Below, piece after piece: positions 16,885 to 25,154 of a stretch of 64,000 nucleotides of DNA; position 1 is the stretch's first letter, and every line of letters starts with the position of its first letter. A program made the translations under genes and the position numbers. Source of the stretch: a bacterium 1XD21-13 (GTDB lineage: Bacteria; Bacillota; Clostridia; Lachnospirales; Lachnospiraceae); the NCBI GenBank assembly GCA_009917555.1, contig QZDX01000017.1, positions 40,322 to 104,321 on the forward strand, in the 5' to 3' direction. The notes beneath the pieces were generated by a model. The model ran no database searches. It was not told where the DNA came from and saw only the letters and a list, made by a program, of their open reading frames with translations.

Positions 16885-17385
16885 TCACTTTTTCTTTACT
16901 CCCTTGTCATTCTGCTTCTTCCGAAGCAGAGTTTTAAGACACTCGATTATTTTTTCCCTGTCATCTTCCGTATCACCCCACCAATGGTATTGCGATGAAC
17001 ACATAAGCTTTAATATTGCAGGCTTATAAACTTTTTTTAAACGATAATTTTCAATATATTCAGAGCGGGTAATAACTTCAATATGTCTGCCTCCATGTCG
17101 CGGCAGACCAATTACAACAATATTTTCGTAACCGTCACCCCATTGAGCCGGCGCAAGAAATACTTTTGTTCCGGAAGAAAAGTGCTTTGTCCCATATTTT
17201 CGTTCTCGTTTTTCGCCAAACTCATGTTCCCGCACTATATTTCCGACAAGACACCAACACCAGCTATGACCATACTCGATATATTTCTCATAAGATTCCG
17301 CCATTGCCTGTTTGTATTTTTCATCGAACTCATCAAAAGAATAATAATCCTCTGCCCTCTTCGATATTTCTATAATTTCAATCAT
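16885..17385 (-). CDS. hypothetical protein, AT-rich island
   Basis: This 166-residue soluble protein was not recognised. The start at 17385 (MIEIIEISKRAEDYYSF) is preferred over an upstream ATG because AAGG lies 8 bases before it. Features are an acidic N-terminal helix, a Trp/Cys patch (YGHSWCWCLVGNIV), a central stretch GTKVFLAPAQWGDGYENIVV and a basic C-terminus. It begins 30 bases after the Fic remnant and shares low GC with it and with the MntA-HepT pair. A toxin-neutralising or defence-associated role would fit the location, but nothing in the sequence proves it. Confidence 0.6.
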   Translation of the reverse strand: MIEIIEISKRAEDYYSFDEFDEKYKQAMAESYEKYIEYGHSWCWCLVGNIVREHEFGEKRERKYGTKHFSSGTKVFLAPAQWGDGYENIVVIGLPRHGGRHIEVITRSEYIENYRLKKVYKPAILKLMCSSQYHWWGDTEDDREKIIECLKTLLRKKQNDKGVKKK

Positions 17386-17414
17386 AATACTTACCTTCTG
17401 CGAGATTGCATATC

Positions 17415-17893
17415 TCATCTAACCTCAAATAGTCCATGATTCATCTCCTGCAAATCCTTCTCCTTCACAACCCAATACCCGGATTTACTGGCTCCGACCC
17501 TTTTAAGCTTTCCATCAGCTTTTAGACCTGCTATAACCCTCTCGATCTGTCTCTTAGATCAGAGAATGCCATAATCTCCGGTACATATTGTGCCGGCATC
17601 CCCGCGTGAATCAGTTGTTCTCCTGCGTACACGCCTACTCCCCTGCTTCGAAATGTTCCTGCTTCAGATACCAGGTTACTCATCATATACTTATGTGCCT
17701 TCAACAAATCTTCTAACGAGTACGGCTCCAACTTCCGAAGCTTTTCATATGCCTCATAGGCATTTTTTACCTCCTGAATCTCTTTGGGTGCTGCCAACAC
17801 CCGCTTTCCGTTAATGACATCACTGACCTGTTCCAGAGACAGAGTATATTGCTCAATCGCCAGAGAAGAATGAATCGTCTTGATCCGATTCAC
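17415..17893 (-). pseudogene. Fic family protein remnant with core deleted
   Basis: The first part (17893 to about 17550) encodes NRIKTIHSSLAIEQYTLSLE through PAQYVPEIMA. This is the N-terminal and flap region of a Fic AMP-transferase. It then runs into a shifted frame. The other frame from about 17549 to 17415 reads KRQIERVIAGLKADGKLK and GASKSGYWVVKEKDL. This is the C-terminal winged helix of the same family. The whole Fic core with HPFxDGNGR is missing between them, and the usual N-terminal ~40-50 residues are absent too. The GTG start overlaps the hepT stop (GTGA). Non-functional as a Fic enzyme. Confidence 0.8.
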
Positions 17894-18186
17894 TCTAACT
17901 TTCCTAACTGCTCTTTTAACGCCGGAAAATCAGCACGCACAGTTTGGTAAACATCCTCCATTCTTAATGTCTGATATTTATGTGCTGCAATATCACGCAT
18001 ACCTGCTATTGCTTTCCAAGGTATATAGGGATATTCTTTTCTAGTGCATTCTGTAATGTTCTTTATTAGTTCCCCTATATTTATGACCGTCATACAGACT
18101 GCCCGTTTTAATTTTTCATCTTCCAAAAATTCTTCTAAGGTAGCTTTTCCCAACATGCTATATCCAATATCTATTTCAGATATCAC
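17890..18186 (-). CDS. HepT-like HEPN ribonuclease toxin (possibly N-terminally short)
   Basis: This HEPN-domain protein of the DUF86/HepT family is the toxin of type VII MNT-HEPN modules. The signature RDIAAHKY (R64, H69, Y71) fits R-x4-H-x-Y, the catalytic/AMPylated motif. ICGEL-like helices (TVINIGELIKNIT) and IPWKAIAGM are typical. The frame opens at GTG (18186) with no clear ribosome binding site and lacks about 10-15 N-terminal residues seen in relatives. In-frame codons upstream to a stop read TIK before the GTG. An ATT codon 8 bases after AGGG is a possible rare start. Translated just after the antitoxin gene. Confidence 0.8.
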   Translation of the reverse strand: MISEIDIGYSMLGKATLEEFLEDEKLKRAVCMTVINIGELIKNITECTRKEYPYIPWKAIAGMRDIAAHKYQTLRMEDVYQTVRADFPALKEQLGKLE

Positions 18187-18207
18187 CTTAATAGTAATTG
18201 TTTATCC

Positions 18208-18489
18208 CTATGCTGCATACAATTCCACTACCTTTCCAATTTCAATTAAATCTGTTTCTTTGATTGGTCCATGTATTACATCAACACCCACATGTAAAAT
18301 CTTTTCAAGCTTCAATTTTATCATTGACAATGTAAGCAGCGAAACGGGCATCGAAAATTCCATAATCAGATCCACGTCGCTATCTTCTCTATGAATTCCT
18401 TCCGCTCTGGAGCCAAAAAGAATAATTTTTTTTATCGGATATTCGTTCACAATTGATAATACACTATCTTTTATCATTTCTGTTGTCAT
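18208..18489 (-). CDS. MntA-like nucleotidyltransferase antitoxin
   Basis: This 93-residue minimal nucleotidyltransferase has the motif GSRAEGIHREDSDVDL, that is GSxxxG plus the DxD metal site. In known MNT-HEPN pairs the enzyme adds AMP to a tyrosine of HepT and neutralises it; here the tyrosine is present in the partner. The ATG at 18489 is chosen because GGAGG lies 8 bases before it; an ATG five codons earlier overlaps that site. The toxin gene follows after 21 bases. Confidence 0.87.
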   Translation of the reverse strand: MTTEMIKDSVLSIVNEYPIKKIILFGSRAEGIHREDSDVDLIMEFSMPVSLLTLSMIKLKLEKILHVGVDVIHGPIKETDLIEIGKVVELYAA

Positions 18490-18894
18490 AAGATTATCCT
18501 CCATATTTTTGGATGGTATACCTTCCTACTTAAAACATACACTATTAAAAATATTCCTGCATCAAGCTATCAAACAATAACTTACTTTTTTCTAACCTCT
18601 TTTGTTCTGCAGCTTTACTTTTATATGGTATCCCAAACCTTATCTATTTTGCTTTTCAGCTCCCCCGTAATCATCTGTTACCTCCCGATTGCCTTAATTA
18701 TATAATGTTACAAGGGCACTTTCCAGTATTTTTTGAAATTTTGCAGCTGTACGAAGATGGGGCTATCGCCCTTTTTCATGCTCCTTCTATTGCCTATGTT
18801 TGAGCCTCGCTTTCGCTGCTTTGCTATCTTTTATTCCATTGCTTCTATAAGATTTTAATTTTTAATAAAACATATACATAATACGCAAAACCAA
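18490..18894. other. AT-rich intergenic region upstream of mntA
   Basis: No convincing gene is present. A 23-codon frame on the minus strand (18779-18708, MKKGDSPIFVQLQNFKKYW...) has an AGGAG only one base from its ATG. Its 3' end lies in the AT-rich stretch CTTGTAACATTATATAAT. It looks like a gene fragment or repeat remnant, not a functional gene. The region separates the MntA-HepT pair from the Imm42-like gene. Confidence 0.4.
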
Positions 18895-19386
18895 CTAATA
18901 AATTTTTAAATGTGAGGTAATCCCACTTAATTCTTTATGTGTAAGTATTGCCTCACTTATTTGAATTTTGTTTAAATCATGTCTTGATTTTTCTATTATG
19001 TAGCTTAGCTCCGCCGCTAAAATTCTTACTTGCCTGCCATTGCTGACTGCAAAAACATAACAGCCCTTATCGGCAAAGATAAGCGGTGTGATGTCAAAAC
19101 GGTAATCGTTTTCCTTATCCCAGTCCTCCAGAAATGTGATATTATATATCTTTTTAAAAGCTTTCTCTTTTTCCATATGAAATAAGGTTTTCTCTACCGT
19201 AAGAGCCTCCAACTTTTCTTTCAGGGGCCGTATTTCACTTTTCAGCGTCGCCGTAAAGATTTCTTTTGGAAAAATGTTTCCGTTTATGCAGAAAAGCAAA
19301 ACGCCGTTGCAAAATGCGTCGTCTATGTTCCATTCTTTTATGGTTTTCACTATAATTGCAAATTTATACGGGTCTCCCAGTATCAT
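18895..19386 (-). CDS. Imm42-like immunity protein
   Basis: This 163-residue protein begins MILGDPYKFAIIVKTIKEW with NGVLLFCINGNIFPKEIFTA following. The pattern (GDPYKFAI...W...NG...INGxxxP) resembles my recollection of immunity family Imm42, which protects against polymorphic toxins. The start at 19386 is supported by AGGAGG 9 bases upstream; a longer frame has no such site. No toxin gene is adjacent, so it may be an orphan immunity gene kept against neighbours' toxins. Family placement is moderate; a search would settle it. Confidence 0.6.
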   Translation of the reverse strand: MILGDPYKFAIIVKTIKEWNIDDAFCNGVLLFCINGNIFPKEIFTATLKSEIRPLKEKLEALTVEKTLFHMEKEKAFKKIYNITFLEDWDKENDYRFDITPLIFADKGCYVFAVSNGRQVRILAAELSYIIEKSRHDLNKIQISEAILTHKELSGITSHLKIY

Positions 19387-19734
19387 TTTTAATGTCCTCC
19401 TTCGATTGAATTGCCAAAGAATTTTCAAAATTACTCCAATGAAAAAAGTCCTTCAAATTCAGGAATCCCAAAAGATAAATAATTTTTTAGACTTCCCACA
19501 TAACTCATATAGCTTATCATTCCCGCGCCCAGCCCGTACCTCTTTTCCAACATAACCGCCCGAATCTAAAATCAAATATATCACGCCAAAGCATCAAACC
19601 TGCATATTTTATCCCCTTCAAACATCAAAAGTCCTAAAGAAAAACTTCAAAAAATTCAAACATCCGTACTTCCGAAATTCCCAAAATCTGCTATAATAAA
19701 ATTATTCCAACAAAACAAAGCAGAGGTACTTTTT
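19387..19734. other. AT-rich intergenic region, possible gene remnant
   Basis: On the minus strand two overlapping short frames end here. One reads VIYLILDSGGYVGKEVRAGR; the other runs MLEKRYGLGAGMISYMSYVG and ends FSLE just before the Imm42-like gene. Neither is long enough to call. They may be the decayed 3' end of a toxin gene that once preceded the immunity gene. The plus-strand end holds TATAAT-like sequence before the gene at 19735. Confidence 0.35.
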
Positions 19735-20553
19735 ATGGTAAGTGCAATTTCCGGTATAAATTCCTACTACAACATCTACCGGCCCTCTCGTGCCACCGGT
19801 TTGACGGCAGAACAGACGGGCCGGACACAACAGACCAAAAATACAACTTTAACGCTGCACCGGGGTGCGGACCCGGAAACTCCCGTTCAGCCCATACGAC
19901 CTGTTGTTCCGGTGAATCCCGACACCGCCGCCCCCGTCATATCATTTGCCGCCCCCTCAAGAGCAGAGACCTACGCCGCAGAGCAGGCCGTGCGGTTCCG
20001 AATCCAGTATGCGGACCCTGGAATGCAAACAACCTCCGAACATATTTCCGGTAAGACCGTTGCACATACTCCGGAATCTCTTGGCTTTCCTACAGGTATC
20101 AGCTATGATCCGGCGGAGATGGCTGTACGGATGCGGATTCAGTACATAGATCCTGCTACACAGCCAGAGAATTCAGCATCTAATGAGGCTATGGGGATTG
20201 AAGGCGCCCAGAAAACGGCGGAGGACGGCCACTGTGAAACCTGCGAGAAACGCAAATACCAGGACGGCTCCGATGATCCAAGCGTCTCCTTCCAAAGCCC
20301 CACCAGAATTGATCCGGATACGGCCGCCGCTACGGTTCGGGGCCATGAGATGGAGCACGTATTCCACGAGCAGGCCAAGGCAGAGCGTGAGGATCGAAAG
20401 GTGGTAAGCCAGAGCGTCATGCTGCACACCGGCATCTGCCCGGAATGTGGTAAGATATATGTATCCGGCGGCACGACACGCACCGTTACAAAGGCAGAGA
20501 ACGAGCCGGAAGCCATAGACGCAAAAGCCGCTGAAGATAAAAAAGACAACTAA
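19735..20553 (+). CDS. HExxH putative metalloprotein (SprA-related-like) with two CxxC pairs
   Basis: This 272-residue protein has HEMEH at residues 204-208 (zinc-peptidase HExxH form) within RGHEMEHVFHEQAKAE. Two cysteine pairs flank it (C167/C170 in GHCETCEKRKYQDGSDDP; C235/C238 in GICPECGKIYVSGG). The first 160 residues are low-complexity and Pro/Thr-rich, with an internal repeat: AVRFRIQYADP (~86-96) and AVRMRIQYIDP (~131-141). The core resembles the SprA-related family, whose function is unknown. There is no signal peptide. A catalytic role is inferred only from the motif. A strong terminator follows. Confidence 0.72.
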   Translation: MVSAISGINSYYNIYRPSRATGLTAEQTGRTQQTKNTTLTLHRGADPETPVQPIRPVVPVNPDTAAPVISFAAPSRAETYAAEQAVRFRIQYADPGMQTTSEHISGKTVAHTPESLGFPTGISYDPAEMAVRMRIQYIDPATQPENSASNEAMGIEGAQKTAEDGHCETCEKRKYQDGSDDPSVSFQSPTRIDPDTAAATVRGHEMEHVFHEQAKAEREDRKVVSQSVMLHTGICPECGKIYVSGGTTRTVTKAENEPEAIDAKAAEDKKDN

Positions 20554-20623
20554 GATGAAGCAAAAGATACTATGGTTATACCGTTTTATAAGACGCATCA
20601 GATTTCTTACAGGATAAAATAAA

Positions 20624-20675
20624 AAATCAGGTCATACATTTCCAACCGCAAAATGTATGACCTGATTTATTTTTT
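20624..20675 (+). terminator. strong intrinsic terminator
   Basis: AATCAGGTCATACATT and AATGTATGACCTGATT form a perfect stem with a loop of about 12 bases, followed by a T-rich run. Confidence 0.88.
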
Positions 20676-20726
20676 TGTGATTTTTATTCAATTTTCTCTG
20701 GACTGTCGTAAATCTGTGGTAAAACG

Positions 20727-20812
20727 CAAAAAAGAAAGGCTCCTGCACTTCGCAAAAGCCTGTAGTTTCGAGGGAGTGGGGGCACCCTTTCGGGTACCCC
20801 CGAGTGTTATGA
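20727..20812 (-). ncRNA. candidate structured RNA or galK 3' element
   Basis: On the minus strand a 10-bp GC-rich stem (20801-20792 with 20787-20778) is closed by a GAAA tetraloop. About 16 bases later comes a second hairpin (AGGCT/AGCCT with an inner TGC/GCA pair, 20761-20737) followed by TTTCTTTTTT. The second hairpin is an intrinsic terminator. The first, with its GNRA loop, suggests a folded RNA, not just an mRNA end. It lies 185-270 bases beyond galK, so it may be the end of the galK transcript or a separate small RNA. No clear promoter was identified. Confidence 0.45.
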
Positions 20813-20996
20813 ATGAAATACTGATATGTGTTCTTGCTACATTCTTAATATAACAAAGAATTGTGACCAATCTATGTCCAGCTTCTAAAAAAAGAATAAA
20901 GTAAATTAAGAAATTCTTACGAAAGCCGAAAGAAAGTCAAAACCGCCCCAAAAGCCTGATTTTACGGCATATCCGCTGGTTGGAGCCCTTCATTTC

Positions 20997-22160
20997 TTAC
21001 AGGACGCCTGCCCCCTGTCCGATATCCACCACATAGAAATCCGCCTTGATTCCCGTTCGTTTCTCATAAGCAGAACCAACCGTCTCAATAAAGGCATTCA
21101 CCTGATCTGCCTCCACGATGCTCACCGTACAGCCCCCAAAGCCGCCGCCTGTCATACGGGACCCCAGCACGCCGGGAAGCTTCCACGCCTCCTCTGCCAG
21201 TATATCCATCTCCGGGCAGGAAACCTCATAATCATCCCGCAGAGACACATGAGAAGCATTCATCAGCTTTCCGAAGGCCGCAATGTCATTTTCCTTCAAA
21301 GCCTTCACTGCATCCAGGGTTCTCTGATTCTCATACACCGCATGCTTTGCCCGTCTCTGCTCCACCGGATCGGTGACGGCCCCCTTGTGAGCCTCAAAGC
21401 CTTCAATATCCAGATCCCCCAGTGTCTCAATGGAAACCACGCTCTGAAGCTGCTTCAAAGCCGATTCACACTGCTGGCGGCGCACATTGTACTCAGAGCC
21501 TACCAGACTGTGCTTTACATTGCTGTTTGCAATCACAATGCGGGCATGCTCCAGCTTTACGGAGGCATACTCATAGGACAGATCCGCCGTATTCAGGAAA
21601 ATGGCACAGTCCTTTTTCCCCATAGCGCTGGCAAACTGATCCATGATTCCGCAGTTCATACCATTAAAATTGTTCTCCGAATACTGGCCAATCAGAGCAA
21701 GCTCCACCTGGCTCACCTCAATCCCAAAAAGGTCACGCAGCACAACCCCTGTGAGCACCTCCAATGAGGCGGAGGAGGAAAGACCGGAGCCATTGGGAAT
21801 ATCCCCTGCTATCACAATATCCATGCCGGAGGGAACCTTATACCCCTTCACTCCAAAGGCCCAAATCACTCCCTTTGGATAATTGGTCCAGCCAGCCTCA
21901 TCCTGACACACCAGATCGTCCAGGCTCGTCTCAACCACGCCTACATCTTCAAAATTCATGGAGTAAAACCGGAGCACACGATCCTCACGCTTTCTGGCCG
22001 CTGCATAGGTTCCCATAGTCAGTGCACAGGGAAATACATGACCGCCGTTGTAATCCGTATGCTCACCAATCAGATTCACCCGGCCCGGTGCAAAATAAGT
22101 GCGGATATCGCCCTCACCTCCGAACAGCTCCGCAAATTTCTTTATCACTTGATCTTTCAT
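20997..22160 (-). CDS. galK: galactokinase
   Basis: This 387-residue GHMP kinase phosphorylates galactose at C1 (Leloir pathway). The signature GRVNLIGEHTDYNGG sits near residue 26. The ATP loop is DIPNGSGLSSSASLEVL (~115) and motif 3 is GSRMTGGGFGGCTVS (~335). NCGIMDQFASAMG contains the catalytic aspartate. Length is typical. galT and galE are not adjacent. The nearest upstream gene on this strand is the amino-acid ABC cluster, from which it is separated by a terminator. Confidence 0.97.
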   Translation of the reverse strand: MKDQVIKKFAELFGGEGDIRTYFAPGRVNLIGEHTDYNGGHVFPCALTMGTYAAARKREDRVLRFYSMNFEDVGVVETSLDDLVCQDEAGWTNYPKGVIWAFGVKGYKVPSGMDIVIAGDIPNGSGLSSSASLEVLTGVVLRDLFGIEVSQVELALIGQYSENNFNGMNCGIMDQFASAMGKKDCAIFLNTADLSYEYASVKLEHARIVIANSNVKHSLVGSEYNVRRQQCESALKQLQSVVSIETLGDLDIEGFEAHKGAVTDPVEQRRAKHAVYENQRTLDAVKALKENDIAAFGKLMNASHVSLRDDYEVSCPEMDILAEEAWKLPGVLGSRMTGGGFGGCTVSIVEADQVNAFIETVGSAYEKRTGIKADFYVVDIGQGAGVL

Positions 22161-22271
22161 CTAAAAAACCTCCCGCTCTCCTAAAATTTTCCGCTCACAT
22201 ATCCTTTATGCTTCCTGTGAAATCAAACGGACCTCACAGGAAAACAACAGAGCATTTATAGTTTCAGTATA

Positions 22272-22305
22272 ATAAAAAAAAGAGCGCCTGTCCACACAGA
22301 CGCTC
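22272..22305 (-). terminator. terminator of the amino-acid ABC operon
   Basis: GAGCGTCTGT and ACAGGCGCTC pair around GTGG, followed by a run of T on the minus strand. Confidence 0.85.
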
Positions 22306-22319
22306 ATAATTATTAAAAA

Positions 22320-23042
22320 TTATAAAACCTTTGATAAAAAGTCCTGAAGCCTGGGATCTTTCGGATGCTCAAAGAACTCCTTGGGCGTGTTCTCCTCCTT
22401 GATCACACCTTCATCCATAAAGATAACCCTGGTCCCCACCTCTCTGGCAAAGCCCATCTCATGGGTTACAACCACCATAGTCATGCCATCCCTGGCAAGC
22501 TGCTTCATCAGCTCTAAAACCTCGCCTACCATCTCCGGGTCCAGCGCAGAAGTTGGCTCGTCAAAGAGCATTACCTTGGGCTTCATGGCAAGGGAACGCA
22601 CAATGGCAATTCTCTGCTTCTGTCCGCCGGAGAGCTGGATGGGATACACATCTGCCTTATCCTCCAGGTTCACCAGCCGAAGAAGCCGCATAGCCTCTTC
22701 CTCCGCCTCTGCCTTTGTCATCAGCTTCTGCTGCACCGGCGCCAGCATAATATTCTTTTTCACCGTCAAATTGGCAAACAGGTTAAAATGCTGAAACACC
22801 ATTCCCATATGGCGCCGCACCTTATTGATATCCACGTGGGGAGAGGTAACCTCCTCCCCGTCAAAGGTGATCGTTCCGCTGGTAGGCTGCTCCAGCAAAT
22901 TCAGACAGCGAAGAAAGGTGGACTTTCCGGAGCCGGAGGGGCCTACGATTACTACCTTTTCTCCCGGCTTAATATGAGCGTCAATGTGGGAGATTACCTG
23001 ATTGTCTCCAAAGGTCTTTGTCAAATCCTTAACGTATATCAC
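22320..23042 (-). CDS. polar amino-acid ABC transporter ATP-binding protein
   Basis: This 240-residue GlnQ-type ATPase energises uptake. Walker A is GPSGSGKST, the signature is [11 protein letters not shown] and Walker B is [20 protein letters not shown], followed by [12 protein letters not shown]. It overlaps the permease gene by 14 bases (translational coupling). With the permease and binding protein upstream it forms a complete importer; the substrate is a polar amino acid or cystine, not resolvable here. Confidence 0.96.
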   Translation of the reverse strand: MIYVKDLTKTFGDNQVISHIDAHIKPGEKVVIVGPSGSGKSTFLRCLNLLEQPTSGTITFDGEEVTSPHVDINKVRRHMGMVFQHFNLFANLTVKKNIMLAPVQQKLMTKAEAEEEAMRLLRLVNLEDKADVYPIQLSGGQKQRIAIVRSLAMKPKVMLFDEPTSALDPEMVGEVLELMKQLARDGMTMVVVTHEMGFAREVGTRVIFMDEGVIKEENTPKEFFEHPKDPRLQDFLSKVL

Positions 23043-23775
23043 TTGCTCTCAGCCTCCTCTCCATTTTGCCCAGAAGCCAGCTTAAAACCAGAACCATAGC
23101 CAGATACATCAATGCAATAGCGATAAAAGGTACCAGTGCCTGATAGGTATTGGCCTGGATAATCATAGCCCCCTTGGTCAAATCCTTTAACCCGATTACC
23201 GTCACAATGGAGGTTTCCTTAAGCAGTGTGATCAGCTCATTTCCAAGAGCTGGAAGCACATTTTTAAATGCCTGGGGAATAATGATATGGCGCATGGTGC
23301 TCACATAATTCAGCCCCAGAGAACGCCCCGCCTCCATCTGGCCTTTGTCAATGGACATAATGCCGGAGCGGACAATTTCCGCCACATAAGCGCCGGAATT
23401 GATTCCGAAAGCCAGCACTGCACAGCGAATCAGGTTCCCGTCCGTAGCCCTTGCAGATCCGGGAAACAGAATTGGCCAGATAACGAACCACATGATCAAA
23501 AGCTGCACCATCATAGGCGTTCCCCGAACCACAGTCAGGTAAAGCTTACAGATTCCATTGAGAATCCGCAGCAGAATCCCCCTGCGGTTCTCCGGCTGCT
23601 GATCGTGTGCGGACCGGACAACCGCCACCAGCACTCCCAGTATCAGGCCCAAAACAAGGGCAAGCACAGTTACCAGGAGGGTGATCCGGATTCCTTTCAC
23701 AAAATATATGTAGTTATTTTTCAATATGAAGGTTTGATAAAACCCTTTCTGTACGCCTTCCCACCATGCTTCCAT
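23029..23775 (-). CDS. polar amino-acid ABC transporter permease
   Basis: This 248-residue HisM/GlnP-family inner-membrane protein has five to six hydrophobic segments, starting with [20 protein letters not shown]. The conserved [14 protein letters not shown] and the EAA loop [20 protein letters not shown] contact the ATPase. The C-terminus is a basic tail ([13 protein letters not shown]). It likely works as a homodimer, since only one permease gene is present. Confidence 0.95.
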   Translation of the reverse strand: MEAWWEGVQKGFYQTFILKNNYIYFVKGIRITLLVTVLALVLGLILGVLVAVVRSAHDQQPENRRGILLRILNGICKLYLTVVRGTPMMVQLLIMWFVIWPILFPGSARATDGNLIRCAVLAFGINSGAYVAEIVRSGIMSIDKGQMEAGRSLGLNYVSTMRHIIIPQAFKNVLPALGNELITLLKETSIVTVIGLKDLTKGAMIIQANTYQALVPFIAIALMYLAMVLVLSWLLGKMERRLRASDIR

Positions 23776-23815
23776 GGCTCCCCTGGCCCCCTTTCTTCTT
23801 TTGGCAAAACAACGG

Positions 23816-23849
23816 AAAAAGAGGGATGTCTTCTCTGAGACATCCCTCT
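23816..23849 (-). terminator. intra-operon hairpin with T-run between binding protein and permease
   Basis: AGAGGGATGTC and GACATCCCTCT pair over an 8-base loop, followed by TTTTT on the minus strand. As a partial terminator it would yield more binding protein than membrane components, as is common for such importers. Confidence 0.8.
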
Positions 23850-23859
23850 GATGCTCCTT

Positions 23860-24735
23860 TTATTCGGCTTTGATGTATTTATCCAAAATTGCCTGAATGG
23901 AACCGTCCTCTTTCAGCTCCTTCAGTGCTGCATTCAGTGCATCCAGAAGTGCGGTGTTCTCCTTGGACACGGCAGCGGCATAATCCTCAATCACATACTC
24001 CGTATCCAGAATCTTCAGTCCCTCATTGGCCTCTACAAAGCTAATGGCCGGCTGCTTGTCAATAACTACACAATCTACGGCTCCCTGCACCAGGTTCTGT
24101 ACCGCCGTAGCACCGTTGGTATAAGCCAGCACATTCTCCTCGCCATAATCATCCGAACAATACGTATGTCCTGTCGTTCCCTCCTGAACACCGATCAGCT
24201 TGCCTTCCAAATCGTCTACCGATGCGATATCGGAATCCTCTTTCACGATGATAACCTGAACGCCGGTTGCATAGGAATCGGTAAAGTTTACATTCTCAAG
24301 ACGCTCCTCCGTAACGGTCATTCCTGCAAGTCCGATATCAACTCCACCAGTCTGTACAGAGGTTATAATAGTGGAAAAATCCATATCCATAATTTCCAGG
24401 GTCAGTCCCAGCTTCTCTGCCAGAAGCTCTGCGATCTCTGCATCAATTCCCACAATATCGTCTCCGTCGTAGAACTCATAGGGCGGGAATGCCGCATTGG
24501 TTCCCATAGTCAAGATACCCTCAGTGACCGTAGTAACCTCACCGGCCGCCTCGCTACCTCCTGCCTCTGCATCCTCAGCAGGTGCTTCTGCGTCCTCGGC
24601 ACCCTCAGACGGCGCCTCTGTCTCTGCCGGTGCTTCTGCCGGCTCCTCTGCTTTCGATCCGCAGGCTGCCAGTGATGCACACATAACGCCTGCCAATAAC
24701 AATGCGATTAATTTTTTCATGTTCTTTCCTCCCAA
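23860..24735 (-). CDS. amino-acid ABC transporter substrate-binding lipoprotein
   Basis: This 291-residue lipoprotein has a signal peptide ending in lipobox SLAAC (cysteine ~25). An acidic Glu/Ala/Pro-rich linker (~30-65) follows. The binding fold is of the family 3 type: LTMGTNAAFPPYEFYDGDDI, VGIDAEIAELLAEKLG, VDIGLAGMTVTEERLENVNF and VQEGTTGHTY. The arginine/aspartate pattern typical of amino-acid ligands is partly present. GGGAGG precedes the ATG. First gene of its operon. Confidence 0.94.
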   Translation of the reverse strand: MGGKNMKKLIALLLAGVMCASLAACGSKAEEPAEAPAETEAPSEGAEDAEAPAEDAEAGGSEAAGEVTTVTEGILTMGTNAAFPPYEFYDGDDIVGIDAEIAELLAEKLGLTLEIMDMDFSTIITSVQTGGVDIGLAGMTVTEERLENVNFTDSYATGVQVIIVKEDSDIASVDDLEGKLIGVQEGTTGHTYCSDDYGEENVLAYTNGATAVQNLVQGAVDCVVIDKQPAISFVEANEGLKILDTEYVIEDYAAAVSKENTALLDALNAALKELKEDGSIQAILDKYIKAE

Positions 24736-24817
24736 ACTTAATAATAAGTTATTATGAAAGCATCCGCTTCCACAGCTCAGGCCGTAAATATACCATACTG
24801 ACTACAGCCTATCCAAC

Positions 24818-24845
24818 ATTTTAGCATTATTTTTGAAAAATACAA
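24818..24845 (-). promoter_or_regulatory. promoter of the amino-acid ABC operon
   Basis: TTGTAT (24845-24840), a 16-base spacer and TAAAAT (24823-24818) on the minus strand give a leader of about 75 nt before the binding-protein gene. The rest of 24736-25154 holds the divergent uppP promoter and leader. Confidence 0.55.
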
Positions 24846-24960
24846 GAGAAAAAATGAATAAAATTGAAGATTTCATGCATAAATTTTCGTTTTATTTTAC
24901 AGAACCGGGCTCTGTTCAAACGTACAGATATGGCATTTTTATGAGGAAATCAGGGATTCG

Positions 24961-25080
24961 TTGACTTTACAGTGGTTTGTGCTATACTAGTACAGACAGT
25001 CAACAGCTTAGACGCAGAGTCCTTTTCGAGTTACTGTTTCTATACTGTCGGTAACCTTTTCGGCTCCTGGTGTACTGTCT
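24961..25080 (+). promoter_or_regulatory. uppP promoter and folded 5' leader
   Basis: TTGACT (24961-24966), a 16-base spacer and TATACT (24983-24988) drive uppP. The transcript has a leader of about 160 nt. AGACAGT (24994-25000) pairs with ACTGTCT (25074-25080) to close a domain of about 87 nt that holds two CCTTTTCG repeats (25020s and 25050s). No terminator or anti-terminator hairpin was seen after it. The closed domain could be a cis-regulatory RNA of unknown class. Confidence 0.5.
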
Positions 25081-25154
25081 ACAGAATTATCCTAAGTATC
25101 AAGCATACGGTACATTAGTCCATAGAAATCAAAAAAAGAAATGAGGTTTACGGA

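Noticed and set aside
18708..18779. 23-codon frame MKKGDSPIFVQLQNFKKYWK...
   Set aside because: AGGAG sits one base from the ATG, too close for use, and the frame ends in AT-rich repeat-like sequence. Kept only as a note in the gap entry.
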